DNA from: Varanus komodoensis
Lineage: Eukaryota > Chordata > Lepidosauria > Squamata > Varanidae
Assembly: GCF_004798865.1 (NCBI RefSeq)
Contig: NW_025336481.1
Location: forward strand, 35,521,769 to 35,585,768
Reading direction: 5' to 3'
DNA length: 64,000 nt
Shown: positions 23,401 through 35,519 of the stretch, piece by piece
How the letters are laid out: the number at the start of each line of letters is the position of its first letter
Numbering within the stretch: the first letter of the stretch is position 1
Made by a program: the position numbers and the translations under genes
Notes under the pieces: model-generated
What the model saw: only the letters and a program-made list of their open reading frames with translations
Database searches by the model: none
What the model was told of the DNA's origin: nothing

Positions 23401-24861
23401 AAGAAGGAAGAGCAGCAGGAATGGAAGACTAAAGAGGGAGGTGCACAGATCAAGGCAGAGGTAAAGGAAGCATCAGGGATAGTTAAGAATCAAAGCACAT
23501 CTGGAGACAGCACAAAACTGGAAGCAGATGCCCAATCAGGACCACAAAGCTATCACCATGAGAGTTGTGTTATTGTAGCAAAATGGGGGTGGGGGGAGAT
23601 ACGTACCTTTGATATCCCTCCTGTGGATCCCAATTGGTCTGCATCATCACGCTGGTCCAAATTCTGTATGAACCTGCAGATTTCATGGTGAGACTGCAAA
23701 TATTTGCATGGTGCACCAGGAGGCCTTCTCCACCAGGCTGCCAGGGACAGCTGAATTGCTCTGCAGATTCTGATAGACAGCCTGCTCCCCTACCCTTTCT
23801 GCTGTTGGGGAGAGGGGTGAGGACTTGGGCCTCTTCTGGTCTTTCTGTACTGTTGTCAATTTCCAATTTAACATGCCTAAACCCAGCATTCCTGGATTAT
23901 TTTTGCTTTTGCTTTCAGGTCCTAGTTGAATTGTACAATCCTGTTTTGAACTGAACAGTGTAGAGCCTGAACAAATGTTCAAACTCTATCTCCTTTTAAA
24001 CATCCTTAAAGCAAGTGTATTATATGGCTGTGAATCTCATTTCTCCCTCCAGGCAATGCTATTACAACAATCTTGTTATAGTAATTACCACAGTTTTCCA
24101 GCTGAGTAGTTAAAGCAAACTCAAATGAAATGATTGACGGAATGGTCATCAGACAATTATTTTTTCCTCAATTATACTCCTCTCTTTTTAATGTTATATG
24201 TATTATGGTCTGAACATCAATAAGTGCAAGGCATATTTAAACTTCTGTCAAAAGGATCCATGGACCAATATTGCTATGAGGGCAATTTTACTGCCAAGTG
24301 ATTTATAAACAGCTTAAAATCTACATTTTGGGAATATCACTGTTGGTGTTACTAGGCCAAAATCAATTTGCTGTTGTTGTCAATATCATGTAAAGCAAAA
24401 CCATTCATTAGAAGTAGACTACAGTATATGCACTGCAAGTAGCAGATTGTATTCAAAAAATTCATAATCCAGTTCCTCTTTGCACAAAATGTTAGTAATA
24501 ATGGCTGAATAAGCAGGCTAAATCCAGAAAGTGAAAGGCTTGACAGACTTCAACTGAGTTGTTCCTGGCTAAGCAACCAGAAGCATAAAATCAGAGTAAA
24601 CCAGTCTCAACTCCAAATCGAATGAAACCACTACTGCTTCCAATCATAGTATACTCAAGAAACCAAGGAAAAGTATTTGGCTTCAGTAGGTTATTAGTCA
24701 ACATTCAACCTTTGTGACCTCTCTTTGAACCCAAGTCTCTTTGATTTATCTAGAGCTGTTAATTGGCTCTGAATCTAATGTGGCCCCTGCCATTATACCT
24801 AATGATTTTTAAAACAAAACAAACACAAACACTTAACATGCTATCATATAGGAGCTCTTAA
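23401..24861. other. unannotated stretch with a possible conserved non-coding block
   Basis: No gene or repeat was recognised. 24040-24360 is repeat-free and carries GTAATTAC (24081-24088, a palindromic homeodomain-type word) and TGATTGACGG (24131-24140, one change from the PBX/PREP decamer TGATTGACAG). Regulatory function is inference. Confidence 0.4.
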
Positions 24862-24995
24862 TGTAAGAGTGTGTAAGATGGATCAGACCAAGGGTCCACC
24901 TAATCCAGGATTCTGTTAACACAATGTCCTTCCAGCTATCTGTGGGAAGCTCACAAATAGGATGTGACTGCAACAGCACCCTTCCACAATCCTTA
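24862..24995 (-). mobile_element. CR1 LINE 3' end (second subfamily)
   Basis: The plus strand reads ATGGATCAGACCAAGGGTCC, ACCTAATCCAGGATTCTGTT, then CTGTGGGAAGCTCACAAATA. This is the inverse of the CR1 tail type also present at 43240-43560 (TGGACTAGATGGGCC, then TTTGGTCTGATCC). Confidence 0.6.
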
Positions 24996-25071
24996 TTTGT
25001 GAAATATTAGAGATTATGGGGGCAGGAAATAGCTCTCTGAATGCTTCAATTAGTCCACTGAGGCTACAATA

Positions 25072-25135
25072 CACTTATGTGGGAGTAAGTCCCACTGAAT
25101 TCAGTCGATGAGACTTGGGATTGGCCCTGCAAGTG
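25072..25135. repeat. dispersed 'AAGTCCCATTGAATTCAATGGG' motif copy
   Basis: It reads GTGGGAGTAAGTCCCACTGA, then ATTCAGTCGATGAGACTTGG, then a GGATTGGCCCTGC end. Confidence 0.5.
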
Positions 25136-25745
25136 CTTTTTCACAAATAGATTGGCTGGAAATGGCCATCCAGCAAGTGCTTGAATGCCTCTCTGGTAAG
25201 TTGTAGGAAGTACCGGAGCCACTGGGCAAGGCACGGAAAGCAATTACACAGAAGCTATTAAACAGCAATTATGCAGAATTCCAAACCCATTTAAGATAAT
25301 TAGGTAACTGAGGTCTGATTCATGGCTTTTCAACATTTGGGCCAGGGAATACTAGATGCCCCCAAAGCTCTACAGACTTATTGAAACCCAACTGTTCATG
25401 TTCCAAGACTGATGGTGCGCATACTTTAGATATCACTATGTAGTGTTTACGAAGTTTGGTGTGGTCTGGTGGCGGAGAGGATTCTTACTGCCTGCATTGT
25501 TCGCCTTTCTGGTAAATACTTGATCTGGCACACAGGCGGCGTATAAGCTGTTGTGTTGTCATGCATGATTAAAAATGTCAATTAAAGACATGCAAATAGG
25601 GCTTTCTTAAAAATCCCAAGTTTCTATATTATTTGCATTATTGCAACAAGAGATGCAACTTCTGAGTATAAACGCATTTAAAACCATTCAGTTATCAGTA
25701 CTGAATACTGGCAGGGACAATTTTTTCTATGTGATACACAAAACT
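25136..25745. other. unannotated stretch
   Basis: No gene or repeat recognised. Confidence 0.45.
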
Positions 25746-25835
25746 GTCTTTCTTTCTTTCTTTCTTTATTTAAAGTATTTGTATTTCATCCTTTCGCATA
25801 GCCTCAGGACGGCTTACATAAATAAGAAAAATAAA
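25746..25835 (-). mobile_element. L2 LINE 3' terminus with TTTC microsatellite
   Basis: On the minus strand GTAAGC precedes the terminal hairpin: CGTCCT (25811-25806) with AGGATG (25792-25787), including one G-U pair, around a loop starting GAGGCT. The tail has grown into a TTTC array on the plus strand (25747-25770). Confidence 0.65.
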
Positions 25836-27239
25836 ATCAAACATAATACAAATAAAATCCAGATCCACCCTGGCTTGTCTGGCTTCTAAGGAAGGATGGT
25901 ATCACATAAACCTATGACATCGTCACAGGGCAATTTTGCATGTTGCAGTAAGCCACCTGGAAAGTAAGCTGTGTTGGCTTGGTTATTTGCTCATTGACCT
26001 ACACTATTCCCAACAGAGAGATGAATGATCTGCAACTTTTTGTAGCTTGCTTTTCCTTTCATCATCTAACTCCCTCCCTGTAAGCACCTCCACTATTCCT
26101 TTGATGCACAGCCCTTCACATATCCTCATCCCTATGTTAGGAAACATGTCCAGCCTTCCACTCTGTTCTGATCCCTACGACTTTTCTCCAATTTTTTTCC
26201 ATTTGGAACTTCTCTCCACTGACACAATTCTTTGCAAAGATGCAAACAAGTTCATGTTTATTTCAATTTTCTGTCATTTACCAGGTACACATTTGCTTGC
26301 CTGCTCTTTACTTTCTTTGGTCTCAGCAGCAATACAGATCAATTTTATGTGTGTTGAAATTCAACTTGTCAATTTCATCCCTTCACTGTAGTACCTCTTG
26401 AATAATTGACCATTGCCAGTCCCCTCCCACACACTTTGGGGATTCCTTGACCCCAAACTTTGAGAGTGGGGACTGAATGAGACACAGCTGCTGGAGGAGG
26501 TGGGTGCAATAATTACTGGAGTATGGGTATATTACTGCAGGAGAATGGATATATTTTGAAACTAAACATTTGTGCTCGTGTGCCATAGCATCAGAAGAAT
26601 TGTATTCTGGCAACCTGCTGGGATGCTTCTCCCCCTCCCCTTCTTTCGGCAACACAAGAGCTACCATTTTTGCAGAAAGCAGGAAATGCCTGGTTATTAT
26701 TCATGTCCACAGAGCTGCATCTTGACTAACTAAATAATCCAGTGTTCCCTTTTGGAAGCAAAAGGATAAATTAACATTCACCCTCTGGGTTGATGAGGCC
26801 TTATGTTATGGTCTCTGCCAAAGATTCCCCAAAAGGATGCCCCCAAAAGAATGTTTGCAGTTAAATGGAAAATCTCTGAAAGTAATGGAAACAGTCATTC
26901 AGGCTTGACTGTAACACTGCAATTGATGGCACTTGAATGTTGCATTTGTGCATATGTAGAATTAGAATGTGAGAAGAAGGGTTTTTCCCAGTTCCCTCCC
27001 CACTGAAATGCTGTATATCTTTACCCATGGATCATCTTTGCTAAAAGAGCTGGAGAAATGTGCATTAAAAACAGTCTTCTACAATCCAATCAGCTCTTAG
27101 ACATGGCAGAAGTTGAGGCATTTGGTGTTAGCACTGGGGAAAGAAGTCTTGTGGCATCACCTTTCAAAGATATGGGAAAACTCTTTGGACCAGCACACAC
27201 AAGCAAAATGTGTGGGGAGGATGTTGCAAGAATGATTTC
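25836..27239. other. unannotated stretch
   Basis: About 1.4 kb with no gene or interspersed repeat recognised. Confidence 0.5.
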
Positions 27240-27370
27240 AGCATAGGGTAGCCATGCGTTCCACAGAGGGTGGTTCTCTGTTTGAAGGCCTGCTAGAGAA
27301 CAGTTTGAAGACATCCTTTATTCAAAGAGCTTTCTAGTCCAGATCAGATTTAGAGATCAAGAACCGTAAG
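27240..27370 (+). repeat. unnamed dispersed repeat, copy 4
   Basis: It reads TAGGGTAGCCATGCGTTCCA, TTCTCTGTTTGAAGGCCTGC, CTAGTCCAGATCAGATTTAG, then AGATCAAGAACCGTAAGAA. The order is the same as at 23285-23400. Confidence 0.55.
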
Positions 27371-27919
27371 AACTGCCAATGGTTAGACCTGGACAACATA
27401 AAGGCTTTCCTACTATGATGAGATATACTGTGTAGCTATTTAAATGATGCTCAAGCATTTTCATGTTTGCAACAACATACATAAATTTGCATATGCACAT
27501 TTGGTGCAAATCTTGCTTCTCTCTTTTTTAGGCGACATTTCCTCTCTTTTGGTGATGTGTAAGTGGCCATCCTATTCTTACACATCATTAGGATGTGATT
27601 AATATTTTTTTAAAAATTATTTCTAAGTAGCAAGACAGTAAATATTTGTAAGCAGTAAAGCAGGAATATCTGGGGCTTATCACATGCCAGCCTCAAGGAC
27701 ATTTTGGAGCCATCTGAAGCCCGCTGAAATATATTTGCTAGGCACTTCCAGGACAAAATCTTGTGTATTCGCCAGGACTTGGAGTCCAATGTTCTAGCAG
27801 TGGAATTGGGTGAGATAACCCAGAGCACAGTCTGGACTGGTTCTGTTGGATGAGTTCCGGTAAGTACAGCTCAAGGATGTTGACAAGGTGCTGGGACACT
27901 CTCAAGCACTCTTGATCCA
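27371..27919. other. unannotated stretch
   Basis: No gene or repeat recognised. Confidence 0.5.
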
Positions 27920-27998
27920 GCTTACAATACCAATTTGACTTAAAGACAAATGTCCACTTTCTCAGGAATGGAACTCATTCATAACCTGGGGACTGCCT
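27920..27998 (-). mobile_element. Tigger/pogo-like transposon, single end
   Basis: Read on the minus strand it begins CAGGCAGTCCCCAGGTTATG and continues GAGTTCCATTCCTGAGAA, matching the left end of the 18742-19463 element over about 45 bp. Confidence 0.6.
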
Positions 27999-27999
27999 G

Positions 28000-28160
28000 A
28001 ATATTTTAAAACCTGTTTAATATGTGGGTTTAAATTCTGTATTGCAAACTTTTAATGATTGTTAATATGTTTTTATACAATTTCTCTTTTATTGGTTTTG
28101 TTTGGTGTGCTTTGTGAACTACTGAAAGAGCTTCAATTGTTGGGTGGCATAGAAATAGAG
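28000..28160 (+). mobile_element. L2 LINE 3' UTR remnant
   Basis: T-rich 3' UTR with an AAAGAGCTTCAAT loop, GGGTGGC and CATAGAAAT. This is an older L2 subfamily end whose left hairpin arm is decayed. Confidence 0.6.
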
Positions 28161-28194
28161 GCCCCTCTTCCCCCATATGAGCTTGCCAGATGAG

Positions 28195-28449
28195 ACCTTC
28201 TACAGAATAATCAGCTCAAGTTGAGACAACCCAGATTCAGGCTGGTCATCGGGAAAAGTTTCCTCACTGTCAGAGCAATACGACAGTGGAACCAGCTGCC
28301 TAGAGAGGTGGTGGGCTCTCCCACACTAGAGACATCCAAAAAGAAACTGGACAGCCACCTGAGTGGGATGGTGGAATGTGCTGTCCTGCAATAGCAGGGG
28401 GTTGGACTTGATGGCCTTCATGGCCCCTTCCAACTCTACTATTCTATGA
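28195..28449 (+). mobile_element. CR1 LINE 3' end
   Basis: It carries CAGATTCAGGCTGGTCATCG, ACAGTGGAACCAGCTGCCTA, then GGGGGTTGGACTTGATGGCC, and ends at ATTCTATGAT. This is the classic CR1 tail box and terminal octamer, 5'-truncated. Confidence 0.85.
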
Positions 28450-28494
28450 TATGGCGCTTTTGCCCATGTGCCACCGAAGTGTGAGTTGCTTGTG

Positions 28495-28760
28495 GCTGGG
28501 ACATAACAGATGGCCTTCCCTGGCACCCTTGGACTCTGGAACTCCCTGCCGAGGGAGGCCACGTCACTCCCCTCTGATGGCTTCCAGTTACTTACTGCCC
28601 TGTCAAGCTGTTCATTTTAACTACCTGGATTTGATAATTGTAGTGCCAGTTTCCGGTCTCTTCTGACATTTGTTCTTATTATTTTATATTTTACTGATGA
28701 TTTTAAGCTGCTGGTAAGACTTTAACTTCTGTTGAGCATTTTTGTTTCAAATGAATGGCC
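28495..28760 (+). mobile_element. old L2 LINE fragment (ORF end plus 3' UTR)
   Basis: GACTCTGGAACTCCCTGCCG corresponds to the WNSLP segment of the L2 C-terminus. A T-rich 3' UTR follows. The terminal hairpin is missing. Confidence 0.55.
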
Positions 28761-28894
28761 AGATTAGCATAGTTTTAATGAAGAAATTAAACTTTTGTAA
28801 CTTTTTTGTTGTTTGGATTTAGAATTTGGTGGTCTGTTGTGAATCTTTGTGGGAAAGGGGGATTTAAAGTTACAATAAAAATAATAAACAGATC

Positions 28895-28898
<4 letters not shown>

Positions 28899-28948
<50 letters not shown>
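28899..28948. repeat. microsatellite, unit ATT
   Basis: About 17 perfect copies, grown from the AAT tail of the antisense L2 that abuts it. Confidence 0.95.
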
Positions 28949-28949
<1 letters not shown>

Positions 28950-29000
28950 AAATTTCTATGCCGCCCCTTGCTGAAGCCGCGGGGCGGCTTACAACACATG
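28899..29000 (-). mobile_element. L2 LINE 3' terminus
   Basis: On the minus strand GTAAGCC leads into a perfect 8-bp hairpin GCCGCCCC (28988-28981) with GGGGCGGC (28967-28960), loop GCGGCTTCAGCAA, then CATAGAAATT and an AAT tail. It is 5'-truncated to about 100 bp including the tail. Confidence 0.85.
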
Positions 29001-30489
29001 GAATCAGTCTTTGTCCAATAATGCAAAACCCAGATTATTTCTATCTAAAGGCTTCAGAATACATACACACATACAATGATGTACATATATAAACATATAT
29101 GCATAATTGCTTCCTGTAAGAGAGGTTGGTGTACACAGCAACTGCACAGATAGCTATTATTTGATAAGACAATTTTAGTGAAAACCCATGTAAAACATTT
29201 GTTAATCAGCAATTTGTGCTAAAATGTCAACTACACAGGGTTAAAAAAAGGAAGCAAGTAAGAGGATGCAGTTGAGAAAGTGTAAGCTGGAAGAAAATAT
29301 AGATTTAGTAGAGGAGCTGCTGCAGGGAGATGGTAGAAAGGAGATGCCTGCATACTGTGGATTTGGTGGAATTAGGACATGCTACAATATTTGGAAAGAG
29401 TTTGTAGTTTAAAAGCTTAGGGACAGGGAGATCTAAGTTACAGAGGCATTAAGATGACTTAAAATAACAGATCACATAATTCTTCATAACTAGAATTCAT
29501 GTGTATCTTTGGGTGGAGGGGAACAGGAGAAAGGGTTCGTATTATTACATTCTGTGTACTTGGAGCACTACCCTGTTAAACTTGTTCCTGCTGTAGCTCA
29601 TCACGTTGTTATTTAAGGTAATCACGGAATGTCAATCTTCAAGCTGTGTAGGTGTTACTTACTTCAAAACTCCCAGCAGTATTCAGCAGATGAAATGGCT
29701 GCTCTGAATCACACCATCATGGCTTCCAGAGAGGGGGATTATCAGAACCCCAACAACAGTAGCATTGCCTAACTCATCAGTATTCTGGGTAGTCTTCTGC
29801 TTTCTCAAGTGCCTTTTCTAAGCGAAATAGCAGCAGGTCTGTGGCATTTCCATTGAATTAATGTGTTTGCTTACCGCAATGACAGATATTTTCAGAAGAC
29901 TTCTGAGTATACCATTCAAATCATCCAGTGCTTCTGCTTTCCCTCCAAATGCTAAATAAGTAATCATCACCCATGACTAAGTTTTTGGCTCCCTCCAAAG
30001 CTTTTGAGGGAATATGCTCAACAGGGAGGTTAAGAAAAAGTGTGTGGGGGGATAATTACAACTAAATAAATGGGGACTTGTCACCACATTATGCTCTCTG
30101 AAAGATTTTTTTTCTGCACAAAGAATAGGCACACTACATATACAAGGAACAAATATAGATGAAAGCATTTTATGGGAACAGCAATCCAAAGGAGTGACAG
30201 GAGTGTGTGTGTACTTGAAAGCCTCTGACAGGGCAATTCTCAGAATGTCTACTCAGAATATGGTGGACATGTAGGAATCACCAAGAAAGAGGAAGTGCAT
30301 TAATAAAGGGGGCGGACAATTTACATAATATTTGCATATGCTTATGTTTGTGTGCTCTGTGCGTGTGTGTGCGCATGCAAATTTAGGAAGCATTCTTATA
30401 AATTGAACAAAATACAATATTGTGGAATTCTGTGATCAGGGGATCTATGTCCCTTGCTCAAGCTGTGGCCCAGGTGTTATACGGATAGG
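29001..30489. other. unannotated stretch
   Basis: About 1.5 kb with no gene or interspersed repeat recognised. Confidence 0.5.
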
Positions 30490-30568
30490 CAGTTTCAGAG
30501 CCGGGTCTTCCTTCTGAGGGTTCTTAGTTTTCAAGGCTGACTTGGACTAGACTGCCCTTCAAACAGCA
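30490..30568 (-). repeat. unnamed dispersed repeat, copy 5 (inverted)
   Basis: On the minus strand: GCTGTTTGAAGGGCAGTCTA, GTCCAAGTCAGCCTTGAAAA, then CTAAGAACCCTCAGAAGGAA. This matches the second half of the 23285-23400 copy. Confidence 0.5.
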
Positions 30569-30625
30569 AATCCCACTGAATTCCAAGGAAGTCACTCTTA
30601 GCTAACTGTGTATGGGACTGCAGTC
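30563..30625. repeat. dispersed 'AAGTCCCATTGAATTCAATGGG' motif copy
   Basis: It reads AAATCCCACTGAATTCCAAG, then TGTGTATGGGACTGCAGTCTG in pieces, ending like the other copies. Confidence 0.4.
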
Positions 30626-31794
30626 TGAATTCCAGCATGTCTACAACCAATCTGAACGCAAATGTATAAACTCCAGGGTTGAACTACCACTTGTACGAGA
30701 TCCTTCTCTGCCTTCTCTGGGACCTGCAGGACAAAAACATTCCAGGACCAAAAAGCACTTTGGAAAGCTTCTTAAGCCCATGGCCCCTCCATACTACTTG
30801 AGAATCATGTGTAACAGCTGGAATCAACAGTCTGTCTTTGTGACTTTAGGCAGACCACAAATCACAGCACATTCCCAGTTCCTGTACAGAGCTGGTGTGC
30901 CAAATGCAGCCCAGAGGTGAGGGTCTTACAGGCCTATGTTTGGGCTAACTCTCATGCGATTTCTGTGCTGGAAGTAATAAATATTGAATAATAATGTCTG
31001 ATGTATCTGATTCATTAATTTAGATTTCTTTTCTTCCCTCCCAGGAGCTCACAGTATCTTGATCTCATTTTTATCATCAAAGTATGCCCTGATGAAAGAT
31101 AGAGGCTTGCCCAAGGCTCCCAAGATAATAGAAACTTCATGGAGAGACTAAAATCTGAAGTGTGGTACAGCCCAATCTTATGCTAATACACTAATGTATA
31201 TCATTTAAACATGATGTTATTGTTATTATTAATGTGATGATGATGATTATAAATATTATTACTATCAGATAGTAGAATTATAATCTAGCTTTTTCCTTGA
31301 CATGCTTCTCCACAGCAATCAAAGGAATTTTCTTTTATTTGGAAAAATTTATTGGCATGTCTGAGTACTGGTTGGCTAACCTTGGCTGCTTACAACAGAA
31401 TAGTGCAGGTGCTTGAGCATTCTCTTATTCTGAAAGAGTGGTTCATTATTCTCCCTCTCACTGGCTTCCTTTCATTTGACTGAACCTAAAGTTAAAATTA
31501 CAGATTGGTTGTACTCACAGGATGCTAGGAAATGTGTGGAAACCATCCAACAAGCAGGACTTAGTAGGTGGGACCATCCTTTATAAGGCTGAGTGATTGC
31601 TTTCTCATTATTTTAATTCCTTGATTCACTTTGAGCTAAGAAAGGTATTTATGGAATTACACTTCCAGACTGTTTGAATGGGAGCTATGCAAATGTTCCC
31701 ATATGTCAACATCTTTGTCTATGCAAAGCCTGACAAAGAGAGGATATTATTCATTACAGATTCTTTAATGAATCTGCCATTGAAAATGGCCCAG
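30626..31794. other. unannotated stretch
   Basis: No gene or repeat recognised. A short ATT/ATG-rich patch lies near 31215-31265. Confidence 0.5.
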
Positions 31795-32392
31795 AAACTT
31801 CAGCTGGCTGAAAACAGGACAGCACAATTAAGAACAGAGACTGGACAATGAAGTCATATTAGGCTAGTACTTTATTGTCTGCCAGTCTATGGCTGGCTCC
31901 GATTCAAAACACTGGTGTTAGCTTTAACATTAACAGCTTGGGGTCAGGTTACCTGAAGGATCTTCTGCGCACATATGTACCTGCTTGGGCTCTAAGATGG
32001 TCTTCAGCTGTCTTTCTGAGGGAGCCCAGCCAAGGGAAGTCAGGTGGGTGGCTATTAGGAAGGGGGCCTTTTCCGGTGACTGACCTTCCCAGGGAGGCTT
32101 GACTGACAATCACATTGTATTCTTTCTGGTACCCTTCTATTTTTTTTCTGAGAATTCTCCCAGGAATTTTAATTTCACACTGTTTTGAATTCTGTACTGT
32201 ATTTTAAAGCTTTGTATGGCTGGTAGATTTACTCTAGTTTTCACTTTTATTGATACTGTTGTTTTAACTATTTAAATTTTTGTACTGTATTTTAAAATGT
32301 ATTTTGTGTTTTAAATCATTTTAAATTTCTCTGAACTGCCCAGTGAGCTTCAGCTTTAGGGTGGAATAAAATGTAATAAATCAATAAATTTA
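31795..32392 (+). mobile_element. old L2 LINE 3' end (about 600 bp)
   Basis: The order follows L2: a degraded C-terminal ORF (GGTTACCTGAAGGATCTTCT corresponds to GYLKDLL; CTTTCTGAGGGAGCCCAG to LLREPS; CTGACCTTCCCAGGGAGG to LPRE), then a long T-rich 3' UTR, an AACTGCCC-GAGCTTC-GGGTGG hairpin relic and an AATAAAT tail. The frame is broken. Confidence 0.7.
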
Positions 32393-32925
32393 AAAGGATT
32401 TCAGTCAGTTTTCTTACAATGGCAATTGTCTCTGGGTTAGCTTTTTAAGGTTAAGTTACATTTTGAAGAAAGAGACTTATTTGTCAAATCTTTGATTACT
32501 ACGATGCCTTGCCATATTATAGGGATTGAATTAAAAAGGTGTGATGCTACAATGCGCAGGGTCAAAGTAGGCATTTACTTGATACATGCCGCAGCTAGAA
32601 CACTCGCAAAAAAGTCCCCCATTACAGGCCATTGAGTGTGCGTTCGCTCACTGGGAAGCCCAATTCTAGTGGGCATTCTGCAAATCAAATAATCATATAG
32701 TTTGGCTCTACACTTCAGGAAGAAACATGTCACTGCCACAGGAGAACAATACAGTGGAACATTAGTAGTACATTTTGGTCTGTTATGTAGAATACAAGAA
32801 AAAGAAGGAATTGCTCCACCTGTTTGTTCTGAAGAAGTTACAGCATAGCTTCAGTGATTCTGGTCACTGTTGATTGAATATGAATTACATTTTATGAAGG
32901 ATGTTGAAACACCGGAAGAAAATGA
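32393..32925. other. unannotated stretch
   Basis: No gene or repeat recognised. Confidence 0.5.
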
Positions 32926-33047
32926 CGGCAGTGGACTCTCCTTCACTAGAGATATTTAAGCAAAGGCTGGATCGTTGGGATGCAGTGGTTGCATGTGTTG
33001 CGCAGAGCCTGCAAGGGATGAGATCCCTTCCAACTCTATGATTCTAT
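32926..33047 (+). mobile_element. CR1 LINE 3' terminus
   Basis: It reads GTGGACTCTCCTTCACTAGA, TTTAAGCAAAGGCTGGATCG, then CCCTTCCAACTCTATGATTC, ending TATGG. This is the last 120 bp of a CR1 element. Confidence 0.8.
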
Positions 33048-33975
33048 GGCCCAGTCTTAAGCACCATTTTGAAATGGGAAACTGAGGAAACACTGCTCTG
33101 GATTGCTAAAAGTTGAAGAAGAGTTGAAATAGTGCCTCCTGCAAGCAGCTTTAACATTTTGTTAAATGGAAAGTTGGGTAAAAATGCTTTAAATAAATGC
33201 AATTTTGTCGGCTTCCATTTTCTCCCAGAATCCATGCGACATTCTGGGAAAAACGTAGCTGCAGCCACCAGGAGCAGTCACAGAAGCTGGCATTAAAAAG
33301 ATGAGTACTGGAACAAAATGAATGCTATCAAATGAGTTCCCAAAACCAGTAGGATTTTACCAGCCAAACAAGAAGTACAAATGGTTTCAGTGACAAACGC
33401 GAATGGTACCCTGGACCATCAAAATAACTGTTTGCATGGCCCCACCCAAATTACCTATAAATATCGGTTTACACTGCTTCCAGTTTGAAAGACTCCTTGA
33501 GATGGGTTTGTTCAGTGACATTTAACTAGTGGATTTCATGGCATCTCTTGGGTGCAATAGAGCTCTTTTCCCAAAGAAAAAGAACATGATGCTTTCTTAT
33601 TTGGATAGAATAAATTCCTACAAAAGTTTGTGGTATTTAATATGTCTCCATTTTCTATTATGATAAGTCAACATTCATCACTGAATTTGGATGCAGAAAT
33701 CAGGAAGCATCAGGAGAAGAAATAAATTTGATTTCAGAGATAGCACTGATGGGAGGAAAAAGTGTTAGGCTAGCAAGCATGAGGGAAAGAGGTAAGTAGG
33801 AAGGACCCACTGGCTACTTCTGCTTATGCCTATACAGTTGCAGCTCAACTTAGCCTGAAGATGGCCTGGGGCTGATGTGCAAGTGATGTTTGCTTTACAA
33901 AGATCAGGAACAATTTTGCATCCTGGGTTCTGGAATTTCTATCTTTCTGTGAATGACAAGACTGGGAAAGGTGTG
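33048..33975. other. unannotated stretch
   Basis: No gene or repeat recognised. Confidence 0.5.
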
Positions 33976-34022
33976 CTCTCCAGATGTTGGAGTGCAACTC
34001 CCATCGGCCCTAGGCAGCACAG
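33976..34022 (+). mobile_element. palindromic MITE left arm ('ACTCCCATCATCC' family)
   Basis: It reads CTCCAGATGTTGGAGTGCAA then CTCCCATCGGCCCTAGGCAG. It is the best-preserved single arm of the family here. Confidence 0.5.
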
Positions 34023-34530
34023 TCCATGGGGAGAGAGGATGATTGCTGTGATTCAAAGTCATTTGGAGGGTCACCCATGCCCTGATGTCGATCTAAATAG
34101 CCATTATTATGACTCTCAAATTGCTGATACTGTAAAAGAGCAGAAACCAAACCAAGCCATCATTATATCCAAGTGTGACTACTGTATAGATGTTTTCTCT
34201 CTCTTTCTCACCCACCATTCTCCACTTGACCCCGAAGACCTAGTCTATGCATCCAGATGTTTGTCTTAGCGCTAGCAATATCCATTTAGTTAATCACCAG
34301 ATGTTACATCTCAGGATGGGATGGAAAGGCACAGGGCCATTCAACTGTTGATTAAGAGAAGTGGATCTTAATTCTATCCTCAAAGTAACCAGGTATATGT
34401 GGCCTTCTATTGCTTTTTATGCATAATCAGAAACCAAGTGTATTAACTTCCTGTTCCAGTACTGAGATGAATAATCCTAGAAATAAGAATGCAGCACAAT
34501 TCAGACTAAGTGCAAGAAAATCTAGAGCTG
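34023..34530. other. unannotated stretch
   Basis: An open frame of about 130 codons covers part of this but matches no family I know. Probably chance. Confidence 0.4.
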
Positions 34531-34595
34531 CCTCCCTCAACCAGGTTCTTGCCAGCTGTGTTGCATTACAGATTCCATCATCCACCAGCAAGCAT
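34531..34595 (+). mobile_element. palindromic MITE left arm ('ACTCCCATCATCC' family)
   Basis: It reads CTCCCTCAACCAGGTTCTTG, GTGTTGCATTACAGATTCCA, then TCATCCACCAGC. Confidence 0.45.
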
Positions 34596-35519
34596 GTCGT
34601 GTGATATCTCATATTCCTCCTCTTTAAATGTCTGGAAGGAAAATGGGAAATGTTGAGGATGAAATCTGCTTGCAAGATTACAGTAGTTCTAAAGGTGAAT
34701 TCTATTAAGACATCTTAATTTTTATTCTAGTTTACTGTGCTTGTCCCCCACACTGGCAATGCAGCAAGAAATAAATTATCTCTCCTGGTTCCTCATCCCA
34801 CATACATAAATTTAGCCTTGAAAGTGATGAACTGTTCACAGATTTATTAGATGCACTTGCTTTTAAAATGCGAAATTAAACAAGAAAGTAGATGGGAGCT
34901 GAAAGTGTGTTTTGAGAGGGGCACAGAGTATGATAGATTTCACAATGTTGCCTTCATCTAAAATGTAATTACAATAAAACAAAAAAGTAGCAGTGTGTTT
35001 CTTTTGATATTCAAATAGACCTGGTAAGGGATAAAGAGCTCACAGCATTAATGTTTAGAAATGCCTGTATTTCCATCAGGGCATTTTAATTTGGTTTAGG
35101 AAAAAGGACGGTGAGGGGGTGGGGCAGAGTCTAAATTCCAGTTCAATGTACCATTTTGTCCTGGGTGCAACTGTACTATTTACCTGATTCTGGAGCATGG
35201 AATACCCATGGAAAATGAAAATCCAAGTAGATGTCTTAGGGGAAATCCACAGAGCAAATGTTCACAGGTCTACCCACTAAAACTGATCCGAATGTTCATT
35301 TCCAAATTTATGTTTTTCATGGGCCACTGTAACAATCCTGGCCCAAATGTCCCAACTGGAGCCTGGTAGGTACAACTCTGACCAGGTCTAGAGGAGGAAG
35401 CCAAGAAGGGAGCACCTACATTCATTCTATTAGGTGGGATGCAGATGTCCTCTGAGGCCCTACCTGTCTCATTACACTAAAGCATTTGCCTTGCCTTGCT
35501 GAAATGGATATTCACAGAC
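34596..35519. other. unannotated stretch
   Basis: No gene or repeat recognised. Confidence 0.5.

Noticed and set aside
28787-29026. Open frames with long Ile runs on both strands
   Set aside because: They are produced by the ATT array and the L2 tail.
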